A stretch of 64,000 bases of DNA, taken from positions 25,317,210 through 25,381,209 of the forward strand of contig JABAKD010000002.1 of assembly GCA_012845835.1 (NCBI GenBank). The letters run 5' to 3'. The notes under the pieces are model-generated. The model was not told the DNA's origin, searched no databases, and saw nothing but the letters and a program-made list of their open reading frames with translations. Positions 1-10,058 of the stretch are shown here, one piece after another. This stretch comes from Undaria pinnatifida (Eukaryota; Sar; Phaeophyceae; Laminariales; Alariaceae). Both the position numbers and the translations under genes were made by a program. Position 1 is the first letter of the stretch, and each line of letters begins with the position of its first letter.

Positions 1-246
1 TCGGAGATGTGTGCTGGGTCATGCAGATCGTGCGGCTCCCACCCGGCAACTTGAGCTAGACTATACAGATCTTCCCGGAAGGATCTAGATCACCAAGTGC
101 GGATTGATAGTCAGTCCAACCCGTGCAAGGTTCCCCTGCGGGATGCGATTGGCTTGAATTGTCGGGTTGTGTCGCAAGTGTCGAAGGGGGGAACACAGAT
201 TATGCGTTAACCTACTCCTACGTAAGAGCGTATAGTACCCGATGCA
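1..246. other. No gene; dispersed repeat fragment
   Basis: Bases 13-75 resemble 10548-10617 (ATGCARATCGTGCGGCT, then CGGCAACWTGA, then AGCTAGAC). No supported coding sequence. Confidence 0.5.
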
Positions 247-370
247 TGAGTCATCCCACGATAGGGGTTGCAGCTTTTGCGCCAAAAAAAGGTATACCCT
301 CTGACCAGTGAGTCATCCCACGATAGGGGTTGCAGTTTGTGCGCCAAAAAAAGGTATACCCTCTGACCAA
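247..370. repeat. 62-bp tandem duplication
   Basis: Two copies (247-308, 309-370) of a unit starting TGAGTCATCCCACGATAGGG and ending AAAGGTATACCCTCTGACCA, differing at a few bases. The AAAAAAAGGTATACC box recurs at 22933 and 22987. Confidence 0.9.
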
Positions 371-2228
371 ATGAGCTCCTCACGTGAGGAACTAGCGGTT
401 AGTCATCAGTGAAGTAATTGCACGAGAGTATGTATTGTTTTAAGACTATAATAAGGCGTTATAAGGCATAGAAGCTTGGTCGAGTTGTGCGAACGAATGC
501 CTTCGAAGTCATTGTTCGGGTGAGATGTTGAGTTCCCGATGTGAGCAGGTCAGAAAATTCTTAGAATATGCTGCACCCCCTACCGTGCGATGGCTCCGGT
601 ACAAACGGTAACAAAGCGCTTTAAATGTAGGTAAGAAAAATAATAGCCACGGTGGAAGTAACCGGGCTAGTAAACGAGCTCATATGTTAGTGTACAAGTA
701 GGGGTTTCCCCATAAGGCGGTCTGAGTAAGGCAGTATCCCGATATAAGGCGGTCAATTGTTGCGCCGTATGGTTACTCTTGTTGCTAGATATACAGACGA
801 TTGGTGTGTTACCGATCCAACACTTGGGTCGTGCATGCTAAGTGTTCTAATACAACGTCATCTTATATTAGGTGTTGACTCATGAAAACTTTGCTGAAAA
901 AGGGACGACCGGTGTGGTGCGCAGCTTGCGAAGATGAGTAGTATCGACCCTAAATTTGTCGAACGCACAGCTGACGTTGTTAGATTTTTTTTTTTGGGAT
1001 CTATTTGGCGCAACCGGAGAATTGCACTGCTATACAAGTAACAACTTGGAATTAATATGGCGGCTTCCCCCATTAAGGCGGTCATATTGCTCTGCCACAC
1101 CACCGCCTTACTGCATAACCCCTACTGTATTACGAATTGCCCCGTACGGAGTACTAGGTTTATGTGTACGGTTGTTGTTATTTTGTTGTACGGTATATAT
1201 AGATAGATCATGGGTTGTCGTCCTTCGGTTGTTTTGCTCTTGATACGTTTTTCTTTTTTTGTTGTATATTCGTGGTTGGTTTGTTCTCGGTCTTGTGTAG
1301 TCGTCGTGGCGTGTTTCGCTTTTGTTTTGCTGAGGCGGTCGGAGATTTGGGGATACGGCAAATGGAAAGGTGGAGTCTAAAGTTGACGCAACAGCTAAAT
1401 ACATCAGCATTTACTCGAACTGCCCTGTAGATTGTAGGCCCGACCAAGCCTCCCGTCTACATCCGGAGGTATCCACCCATAGCACGCGGCTGCTTCCGAA
1501 CTAAAGCGTGCCGTGCTCTTCTAAGTAATTGGAATGCTGCGTACCTGGTTTTGCGTACCTGGTACCTGGTATATATGTATAAAACCGAGGGCGCCCGGAC
1601 AGTCTTTTTTCGACACCTCACATAAAAAATGGTCAGAATGGAAAACTAACAGGAGCGCTGTGATCGCTGGACGATTCAGAAGAAACCAAAGTTCGTTTTT
1701 CAATTTTTTCATTTCTACATCACTTGGCTTTAGAGACGCCCCCCCCCCCCCCGCCGAATGCTATCCCAATCCCCGGGCACCCTCCATAAAACGTTTTATT
1801 TTTCTGGTAACTTGTTGTCGCGGCCACCCCGAGCGTAAAGCGTGCCGTTCTCTTGTAAATATTCTGAGCAATACTCTGTATACTCGTACGTACCTGTATC
1901 TCTAGAACTTTGTCGTGATCTAGTGATGTGTGATCGTTCCTCGTTTTCGACTCGCATGACCCACCCCCCGCGCGCGCGCCTCCCTTCCCCTCCACCGTCC
2001 CCTTGCCTCGCTTTTTTGTAGGCAACATGCTCGATGGACAGGACTGTACGTTTCTACGGCAGCGCGTAGGTGTCCGCAAGAAGAGGAAACCACTCGGAGG
2101 AGTTATAAAAATGATACTAGGGAATAGGAAGCGTGCGCAAGGAGCGGCGAGGAAGAGGGAGGAAGCGCGGACAACGGACCCGGTAGCTTTTGGCGCTGGT
2201 GCGCTCTAAAATAAGGTCGTGGAGTTTT
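371..2228. other. No gene seen
   Basis: Short chance ORFs only. Bases 915-985 match one end of the MITE family also seen at 15266-15335 and 19618-19700 (GCGCAGCTTGCGAAGATGAG). A 12-base poly-C tract lies at 1740. Confidence 0.5.
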
Positions 2229-2450
2229 TTTTTTACCGAATGCCGGTGCTGTTGTTACCAAACGCCGGTGCTTTTGGCCAAATGCTGGTGCTTTTGAGTG
2301 AAACGCCCATCGATTTGCCAAGAACCGGCGCCGTTGACCAATTTGTAGACGCTTTTTTTTACGAAACTCCGGTGCTTTAGTCAAACGCCGGTGATTTATT
2401 CAAAATGTCGGTGATTTTGGTCTAACGCTGGTGCTTTTGACACAAGGTCG
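2229..2450. repeat. Degenerate ~25-bp minisatellite
   Basis: About eight diverged copies of AAACGCCGGTGCTTTTG separated by 5-10 bases. Confidence 0.8.
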
Positions 2451-3886
2451 GGGGGGGGGGAGAGTTCCGGTGGCTGGCGTTGGCAATCAGCAGAGCTCTT
2501 TTGCTCCTTCGTTGTCATACCCTTGCTGTTTTCGCTTCTTTTTTTTGCTGCGGGAAGGCCTTTTACGGTTTCCCGGAAAGCTCAGGGGGGGGGCGGAGGC
2601 GGGGAGTGGGGGGGGGGGGCTGCCACAACGATGAAAAAAAAAGAAAAAAGTCCAGACGCGAAGCCAGCCTCCCTTGAAACGTCGCCCCTCGCCATTGACC
2701 GCGTACGCTTGCGCTTGCCATTATTATGCTTGCGTTCTCTCGTTTTTCTTGGGGCTTGTGTATGCCTGAACGACCATTTGCCGTCGGCTTTGATCTGGAT
2801 GCGTGCAATGCGCTGCTCACTGATTTGTTTGCTGTAGCGTGACTGGGTGGCCCCGAATAAATCTTGCGGTACGAGGCAGGCTGCGCGGTGATAGAGTGGG
2901 GTTATTGTGGCACCCCGCTAAGTTTGTGGACTTTTTTTTTTCTCGGTGTCCGGTAGGAGTGTTTTCGTCTGTCTGCTCGCGCAGAGGGCGCAGCGATTTG
3001 CTGCCTGCAGCGGGCGGTGGAGGGGGTGGTAACCGGCCGGCCATAGGTGCGATGGTGAGGGTCGAACACGGCGGGTGGTAATAATATATGTGTTCAAAGA
3101 AGAAGAGCAAAACAAAAAAAGGGGGCGAGTGCAGCGTGCACGCCCGCCGGGGTATCTATCGTTCAACCGTTTCCTTTTTGCAACGTGCCGGGGTGTCTAT
3201 CGTTCAACCATTTCCTTTTTGTCTGGTTATTTTCGAAACAGCCTCCCTGCGAATGCGCGTTCAGATGTTGGCTCTATATACCACCAAAAGCGATGCAAGG
3301 ATGGATGTAGAACATTGTTAGCGCTATGCGTGACTCTTCGTCTCCCTTTCTTATTGAATCCTTTTTCACGGCTGCGAAATTTTGTATCCTTCACTAATCG
3401 CTAGTGGTTTTTTTTTTCCCCAAAACGTGCAACGGCTGAAAAAAAAAATGAACGGCATGGCTCCTTCTTAAACCCCAAATGGTCGGAATAACGATATTTT
3501 TGTTTTGCAGTAGTATTATTTTTTGTATACCTATATACCTAGCTACTGTAGCATGGCGTGGGATTGTTTATCCTTTGGGTTTGCTCTTCCGTTTTTTCTC
3601 AACTTTTTTTTTTTTCTTCAGTATATGCTCCGGCGGATGGGGAAAATTAAAGCTCAAGCTCATCACACTTTCATGTATTTCATACACGTCGTGTGTCGAT
3701 TTAACTCAATTGCACAGAAAAATCACTTTACGAGTGGGGTATACATACCATTGATGATCAAGTGAGGAAGGAGCCTCGAGGAAAAAAAATGGTCCACCTT
3801 TTTACCGTACCTCAAGTGTCAGAGGTGTTGAAGACCGATAAAGACGCTGAACTGCCTGAGGGTCACAGTAATTCACGAATTTCGTA
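2451..3886. other. No gene seen; G-rich runs and a 40-bp duplication
   Basis: Contains G tracts (2451, 2584, 2608) and a tandem 40-base duplication at about 3146-3227 (GGGGTRTCTATCGTTCAACC, then TTTCCTTTTTG). The many short ORFs have no protein-like features. Confidence 0.5.
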
Positions 3887-4217
3887 AGCGCGCCACACGC
3901 TGTGATACGGTGAACATAATCTGTCGTAGTACTTGCTCTGCTGTGCGACAGGGCGGCAGCAGCTGCGGCAGTCGCCCTCTGCCTTCTATAATACGTATTC
4001 TTGCCCGCCCCAATTGGAACCGAATCAACCCCATGTACATATGACCCATGCTAAACACGATTTTTGCAAGCACGCCATGCTGTGATACGCCGAACACGAT
4101 GGTGGTGGCAGTGGTGCTTGCTCTGCTGTGCGGCGGGGCAGCAGCTGCGACAGGCAGTCGCGCCGCCTTGTGTACGCCCCCCCCCCCACCCCTATTGGAA
4201 CCGACCCCATGTACATT
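3887..4217. repeat. ~180-bp tandem duplication
   Basis: Two copies (about 3887-4037 and 4067-4217) share GCTGTGATACGSYGAACA, CTTGCTCTGCTGTGCG, GCAGCAGCTGCG and AACCCCATGTACAT-type ends. Confidence 0.8.
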
Positions 4218-4294
4218 GTGTATATCGTGCGTATGGGAGACGGTAGAGGTGTGCTTTTTTTTTTTTTTCCTGAGGCTCCGAACCTATTGAGGCT

Positions 4295-4570
4295 CTCTCT
4301 ACATTGCCTTATATTGCCTTATATTGCCTTATGTTGCCTTGTATTGCCTTGCATTGCCTTATATTGCCTTACATTACCTTGTATTGCCTTATATTGCCTT
4401 ATATTGCCTTACATTACCTTATATTGACTTATATTTGACTTATATTGATTGCCTTACATTGCCTTATACTGAGTATTGACTTTCATTGATTGCAGTGCCT
4501 TATATTGCCTTATATTGACCCCTATCGACTTCTATTTCCTTATATTGACTTATGTTGATTGCCTTATGTT
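4295..4570. repeat. 10-bp minisatellite (CTTATATTGC)n
   Basis: About 25 units of CTTATATTGC with A/G changes. It decays into TATTGACTT variants near the 3' end and abuts the MITE copy at 4572. Confidence 0.92.
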
Positions 4571-4571
4571 G

Positions 4572-4840
4572 GACGCACGCTACGATAGCGGTAGCACTTT
4601 TCGTCTGAAACGTTTTCTGGATGACGGGGCTCCTTGCGCCAAAATGGTCGGAAAATACGCCCCCTTATTTTTTGGCATGATTTATCGTTGTCTACCAACA
4701 AAAGGCCATGGGATCTCTTCACATCCGGCAGAATCTACATTTTTCTCCTAATCAGCTTTTGGCAGAAGAGGTCTTGAGCTCCCAAATGGAGGAAACTAAA
4801 AAAAAACAATGGTTGGTGCACCTCTGTCGTAGCACGCGTC
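4572..4840 (-). mobile_element. MITE with GACGCRYGCTACG ends, copy 1
   Basis: Begins GACGCACGCTACGATAGCGG and ends CCTCTGTCGTAGCACGCGTC, an inverted pair. The interior, read on the minus strand, contains GGAGCCCCGTCATCCAGAAA and TTTTCCGACCATTTTGG, shared with copies at 7253-7611 and 34586-35074. Confidence 0.75.
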
Positions 4841-6348
4841 TTTGCCTTCTAAGGGAAAAAATGATTATTTGGAAAGGAAAGAAAAATGTGTGCTATAGTA
4901 AATACCCGATGAATGACCCAATCGTCTGGGCGAGGACCCTCTATATCATACACCTACCTCTCTCGCAAAAGCTGATTTGGAATAGAAAAAAATTGCTGGG
5001 TGGCTATCTCACCTTCTTTGGCCAAACCTTTATGGGGTTCGGCCGGAGAAAGCCGGCAAGTCCACGGTTTGGACTTGATTAACTCCGACGAGGTTGGGTT
5101 AATCTGTGGAAGTGATAGCTCTCGCGCCTGTCAATCCCGCCATTCGCTGGAGTGTTCTGTACCCTTTTTCCCGTCTTCCGTTCTTCGTTTCAGGTTTTCT
5201 GCTGTAGCATTTTCCCTGAGGCTTTGTAGCCTCGCAGGGTAGAAGTGTGGGAGTAGGTTGTAAAGAGCCGCATCTTCGAGTCATGTTCTAGATCGTGGAA
5301 CCGGTGCTTCCCCGAATCTTCCATATTTCTGCATATACGGCTCATCAGGGTTGGCTAGTGTTATGGTATTCCCTTGGGAGCCTAACAAGGCGTAAGATGT
5401 AAGATATGGGATACGGCTGGATATAAAAGGGTTCCACATCCTTTGAAGGCATGTGCGTATAGGAAAAAGGGGATTATGCTTTTGCCTCGCGGAATTGAAC
5501 GCTATTCAGTTCGTCCGCGTCGAGTGTGGAACTAATACAAGAGCTTATCTAGTGCAAGTGAGTGACCAACGTGGAACTTTCCTAGTAGAAAAACCTGCAA
5601 AGAAAGACCTGTGTCTGCCACAGCCTCTTAATCTTATTATGGAGCCCCGCCGCGTCATGCAGAAGGCGTTTCAGACAAAATAAGTGCTCGTACGCCTATA
5701 ATAGTGTAGGCCCGCAAATAGGCACTTGTTGATGAGGATTAAGGTAGACTCTCAGCTAAAGCATACCTGGTACATAGGGAAAGGAAACAGCAGAAGTAGG
5801 TAAAAGGAGAAGATGTCGGGGAGGAAATAGGAACATGGTTGGCGGAAGATATCACTGCTTTATGGTGCGATCGTTCGACTTATATTAGGTACTACTACTG
5901 CTGCTGCTTTATGGAAGGATATGCGATTTACATCGGAACGGCATCTGCGCTATGTTGTCGGAGGGCAAAAAATATTATAAGAAAAATGCCTATTAATAAT
6001 AAAAAAGTAAGGCTAAGGGGCTCACTTTGGGGCGGACGCGCCAAGAAAGTTGGAAGAAGAGTGAAATCCTGCTTAGCGGCGTGTACTACACTTAATCCTA
6101 TATGATAGCCTATCTATCTATCTTTGCTCAAGGGGGTTGTTCCAGGGTGGTGTCACAATAAGAGTCTTGAGGCTCATAGCAATTGGGTGTGCGTTTTCTT
6201 GTTGGTGGGCCTATATTGCTGTAGTATTATCGTGGAACGCGTCGTATATTGTCATTGCGACAAAAAAAGAAAGAAATGGCCACTGACTGCGACCTTATCA
6301 AAAGCGTCTGTATATTAACTACCCTTTTGGGACTCGATAACATCTTGA
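4841..6348. other. No gene seen
   Basis: Short ORFs only. At 5640-5690 a fragment with GGAGCCCCGCCGCGTC resembles the MITE interior. Confidence 0.45.
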
Positions 6349-6385
<37 letters not shown>

Positions 6386-6412
6386 CGTTGTGGTTGTTGT
6401 TGTTGTGCTCAC
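6349..6412. repeat. (GTT)n trinucleotide repeat
   Basis: About 20 GTT units with a few GAT, GTC and GTG interruptions. It gives a poly-Val ORF on the plus strand and poly-Asn on the minus strand, neither convincing as protein. Confidence 0.9.
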
Positions 6413-6835
6413 ATTGACTCGCATAATCAAGTCCGTAGTCCTTGATTGAAGTGTGGCGACCAAAATATTTTTCAGGCGTCTCGAAACGGGTAGCACAGCG
6501 TGGGCGCGCAGCAGCGGTACGAGCGGGACCACGCTGCACCCGCCCGCCATCCCCTCCTCTACGAGATTGTCTTTCCCAATCAACTTGTACAGTTCTAAAT
6601 ACATACGGACACACCGCTTTTCTTATCATCTCCAAAACCAGCAGTGGTCGAGGATGCCGTCATGGTCAGTTTTCGTTGTTGTCGATTTTTCCCTCCTCTG
6701 AAGTCTCGAAGGGGTTGTTGGTAGGAAGGAGAGCGTGCAGCCGCAGTAGGAGGAGGAGGAGGAGGAGGGGGAGCAGTAGTGCGAGTTTCTCCACGCTCCG
6801 CTTGTTTTTGCTGATGGTACAGCTATGCATGTACG

Positions 6836-7142
6836 CCGGTCGCTCCTCGGTGGCGTATCAGGTCATCCTCGAGTCTGGTACAGGTCGGTTTCGTGAGTTC
6901 GAATCCCCCCGAGTGCGTACCCGTATAAGTTCGTGGGGACATTTTTCTTGTGCACAAATTGACTTGCGGAAAGCGCAAGAGCGTGAGTTAGCAACACTCG
7001 ATGAAAAATCGAGCAGTGGGATTGCTGAACCCTATGCGCGACAAAAATTGAAGGCAAGAAGCGGGGGGGAGAAGGGACGACACCTGTGACCACGGCTTTT
7101 GTCCAGAAGCTGGAAAGTAGATGTGTGCGTGAAAAAAAAAAA
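6836..7142 (+). mobile_element. tRNA-headed SINE, full-length copy with poly(A)
   Basis: The 5' part resembles a tRNA, with box A-like TGGCGTATCAGG (6850s) and box B-like GAGTTCGAATCC (6895). The body (6990-7130) reads GCAGTGGGATTGCTGAACCC, GGCAAGAAGCGG, CACCTGTGACCACGGC and AGAAGCTGGAAAG, and ends in an A-run (7131-7142). The body and poly(A) recur at 54413-54587. A related tRNA-like head is at 35478-35545. No clear target-site duplication. Confidence 0.7.
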
Positions 7143-7252
7143 AACGCCACCTACAAATTCTGATTTTCATGAAAGGACTGAAAAATGCAACAACGAACAA
7201 ATCTTCCCATGGCCTAGTAGGTATTATGAGCAACTGTTTTCGCAAAACAAGA

Positions 7253-7611
7253 GACGCGTGTTACGATATAAGAGGTGCACCACTTTTTTTTTCTGAGGCT
7301 TCCTCAATTTGGGGGCTCAAGACCTTTAGAGCCCCCAAAATCCCTCCCTATACTAACTTCAAGTCAATTTGTAAAAAAAAGGGTTTCCAGTTGTAAAGGC
7401 ATTAAGACTCTCTCCCAAAAACAAATCTAAAGAGAATAAAAGTGTGCTCTACCGGATGAAAAAAACCCATGGCGTTAGGTACACAACGAGAAATCATGCA
7501 AAAACTAAGGGGGCGTATTTTCCGACGATTTTGGGTTAAGGAGCCCCGTCATTCAGAAACCATTCAACACAAAAAGTGCTACCTCTGTCGCAGCATGCGT
7601 CAAGAATAACA
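7253..7611 (+). mobile_element. MITE with GACGCRYGCTACG ends, copy 2
   Basis: Left end GACGCGTGTTACGATATAAG then AGGTGCACCACTTTTT. The right end, reverse complemented, reads GACGCATGCTGCGACAGAGG then TAGCACTTTTT. Interior blocks include GGGTTTCCAGTTGTAA, also at 18895, and GATTTTGGGTTAAGGAGCCC. Confidence 0.8.
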
Positions 7612-8629
7612 TCCTCCCGACACATGCTATATGTTTTAGAGGTGCATTCAACTGTTTCATGAGGCTCCTTTATCACTTAAGTTTAGTTGAACGCACCTCT
7701 ACATGATACCTCATGTCCCCCAAAAAGCTGATTTTGAGCGGGACTGAAGATGCAACGATGAAAACACAAAAACCTCTTTACCTTTATAGTGTCTCGAGAT
7801 CTGCGTCATCGGTAACCTCGCACAGGGTCTATTTTTTCTCGTGAAATCGCGCTGCACTTTTGATGAGGATTAAAGCTCTTGCAACCGTGGTTCCTTTAGA
7901 GGGGTCTAGCCCCCCAAAACATTCAGGTCTTCTTAGCGGGTCACGACCCGACCCCCTGATCGGGACACAAGGATTTCGAAAATCTCGCGGGTCGAGTGGG
8001 GTCGGGTCAAAGCAGGTGTTCGAAACGTCACGGGACGGGACGGGTCGGGTCGGGTCGGGCCATTCCTTTAGAGGGGCCTTAAGAGCCCAGAAAAAATGGT
8101 ATCTATTAATAGCTGCGAGCCCGAGAATAAAACCGTGCGCGCGCGTCTTTAATCGCAGACAACGTAAGGCTTAGTTTGGGTAAGTGATTGTTTATAACCG
8201 TGTTCCCGTTTGTCCGGCATACTTCTGTACAGTAACACTCTCTAAAACCTTCACAAATGGCGTCGTCGACACGGTATGTATGGATTCTTGGAATCGTGAG
8301 TTCTGCAGTAGGGTGTTCCACATACAGCAGCAAGGGTATTGCGTCAACGCCATCTGTATGTATGTACTGCAGTACGTCACCCCTTTTCTCGTATTTCCAT
8401 GTCCTGGAACCTGGGCCTAACACTCTTTCCAGGGCGATAACATACTATAACAATAGCCCGCCCTGATGACCGCGATACGATGAATGCTGTATTTTTGTCA
8501 TTATAATCACGGTTATTCTCTCTTGGCGTGTTTGCGTGTGTGTGCCCCCTCCTTCTCTTCACAGCTTGCCGGTCATGCAGCCACCGCGCTGCCACCCCCA
8601 TCAACTATTACACCCCACCCCCCTACGTG
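7612..8629. other. No gene seen; CGGGTCGGGT-rich patch
   Basis: Contains a GGGTCGGGTCGGGT-type short repeat near 8030-8060. ORFs are short and unremarkable. Confidence 0.45.
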
Positions 8630-8972
8630 TCCGTCTCGAAAGGGATGCATGGTCCATGGGCGAATAACTAAGGCAGGCAACAAATGAGTAACCGTCCCCT
8701 CCCTCCCCCCGCGCCCCCCCATGCGAACGGTGCTCCGCCTCGAAAGGGGTATGCGAGATCAATCTGAGAAAATGACTAAGGCAAGCAACAAAAGACCCCC
8801 CCCCCCCGCGCGCGCCCATGCGAACGGTGTTCCGTCTCGAAAGGGATGTGCGGTCAATGGTCAATGACTGCGGCAGTCAACAAATGCGTGCCTCCCCTCC
8901 CTTGCTGTGCTCCGTCTCTAAAGGGATGCGTGGTCAACGGTCACGGTCAAATGACTAAGGCAATCAACAAAG
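8630..8972 (+). repeat. Satellite of four LINE 3'-tail units (~90 bp)
   Basis: Four copies (about 8630, 8721, 8818, 8900) of CGTCTCGAAAGGGATGCGTG, GGTCAA and ACTAAGGCAAGCAACAAA. The same unit occurs once at 31013-31072, at the 3' end of a LINE remnant, so the array looks like an amplified retrotransposon tail. Confidence 0.8.
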
Positions 8973-9352
8973 AAGAGAACCCCAACCCCCTCCCTCGCGC
9001 CACACCCCGCTCGCTGGGCGAGCCTGTCCTGTGCAGCAACGAAAGTCGTGCGCGGTGGTGGTGGTGGTGATGGTGACTCACTTTCGCAATAAGCCTCGCG
9101 CCGTGGGATACATCCTGGATAACGAAACGAGAGGAGGGCAGAAAGAGGGAGGGAGTCAACAAAAAGGCCTGCTACAACAGAGGTTGCGCTTTTGGGGGGG
9201 GGAAACAAAAATCTGAATGACGGGGCTACCTTAACCAAATTTTGTCGAAACACCATTTTTTGCATTGCAATATAAACCTTTTTTTTAAGCTATAGGTGAG
9301 GTGGGTTCATCGGGTGGTACATTTTCAGTTTATCAAAATAAGGTTTGGCTCT

Positions 9353-9614
9353 GAAGGCAAAAGAGCTCCTCAATAGGTTAAGAGCCTCTGAAGGCAAAAG
9401 AGCTCTTCAATAGGTCAAGAGCCTCAGAAGGCAAAACAGCTCCTCAATAGGTTACGGGCCTCGGAAGGCAAAAGAGCTCCCCGATAGGTCACGAGCCTCA
9501 GAAGGCAAAACGCCCCTCAATAGGTTACGAGCCTCAGAAGGGAAAAGAGCTTCTCAATAGGTTACGAGCCTCGGAAGGCAAAAGAGCTCCTCTCAATAGG
9601 TTAGGAGCCTCAGA
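9353..9614. repeat. 37-bp minisatellite, 7 units
   Basis: Unit GAAGGCAAAAGAGCTCCTCA, then ATAGGTTACGAGCCTCR, with few changes. A single unit with similar flanks is at 38806-38842, suggesting the array expanded inside a dispersed element. Confidence 0.92.
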
Positions 9615-9718
9615 ACAGCAAAAAATGGTTCACGTTTACCGCCGCAGCGTGTATCACAAGCAGCAAGTATGATACGTGTTATAAAGTATAAGTAGTTCAT
9701 ATAAAAGAAAAAATTAAA

Positions 9719-10058
9719 TACGTCATATGTGTGTTCAACCAATTGAGTGGTCACTATTGTTCGTAGGCCGTGAAGTAGATGAATCGCATGCGTTTTATTG
9801 AAAATATTACGAATACGTCATCGGTGAGTTTGACTAATCGAGTGGTCAATGTTCGTGGGCCGTGAAGTGGATGAATCATGTGCATTGTATGAAAAACGCT
9901 TCATATACGTCATCGGTAAATTCGACTAATTGAGTGTTCACTGTTCGTGGGCCGTGAAGTGGATGAATCTTATGCATTTTATCAAACATATTTCAAATAC
10001 GTCATCTGTGAGTTCGACTAATTGAGTGATCACCGTTTGTGGGCCGTGAAGTAGATGC
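9719..10058. repeat. ~92-bp tandem repeat, 4 units
   Basis: Units start TACGTCAT at 9719, 9814, 9906 and 9998 and contain TTCGACTAATTGAGTG, TCACTGTTCGTGGGCCGTGA and AGTGGATGAATC. The last unit is partial. Confidence 0.92.

Noticed and set aside
6442-7089. 215-codon plus ORF
   Set aside because: Runs through an AGG repeat into the SINE; no protein features.
9353-9614. Regular 37-bp repeats that could suggest a CRISPR array
   Set aside because: Units are head to tail without spacers and the genome is eukaryotic.
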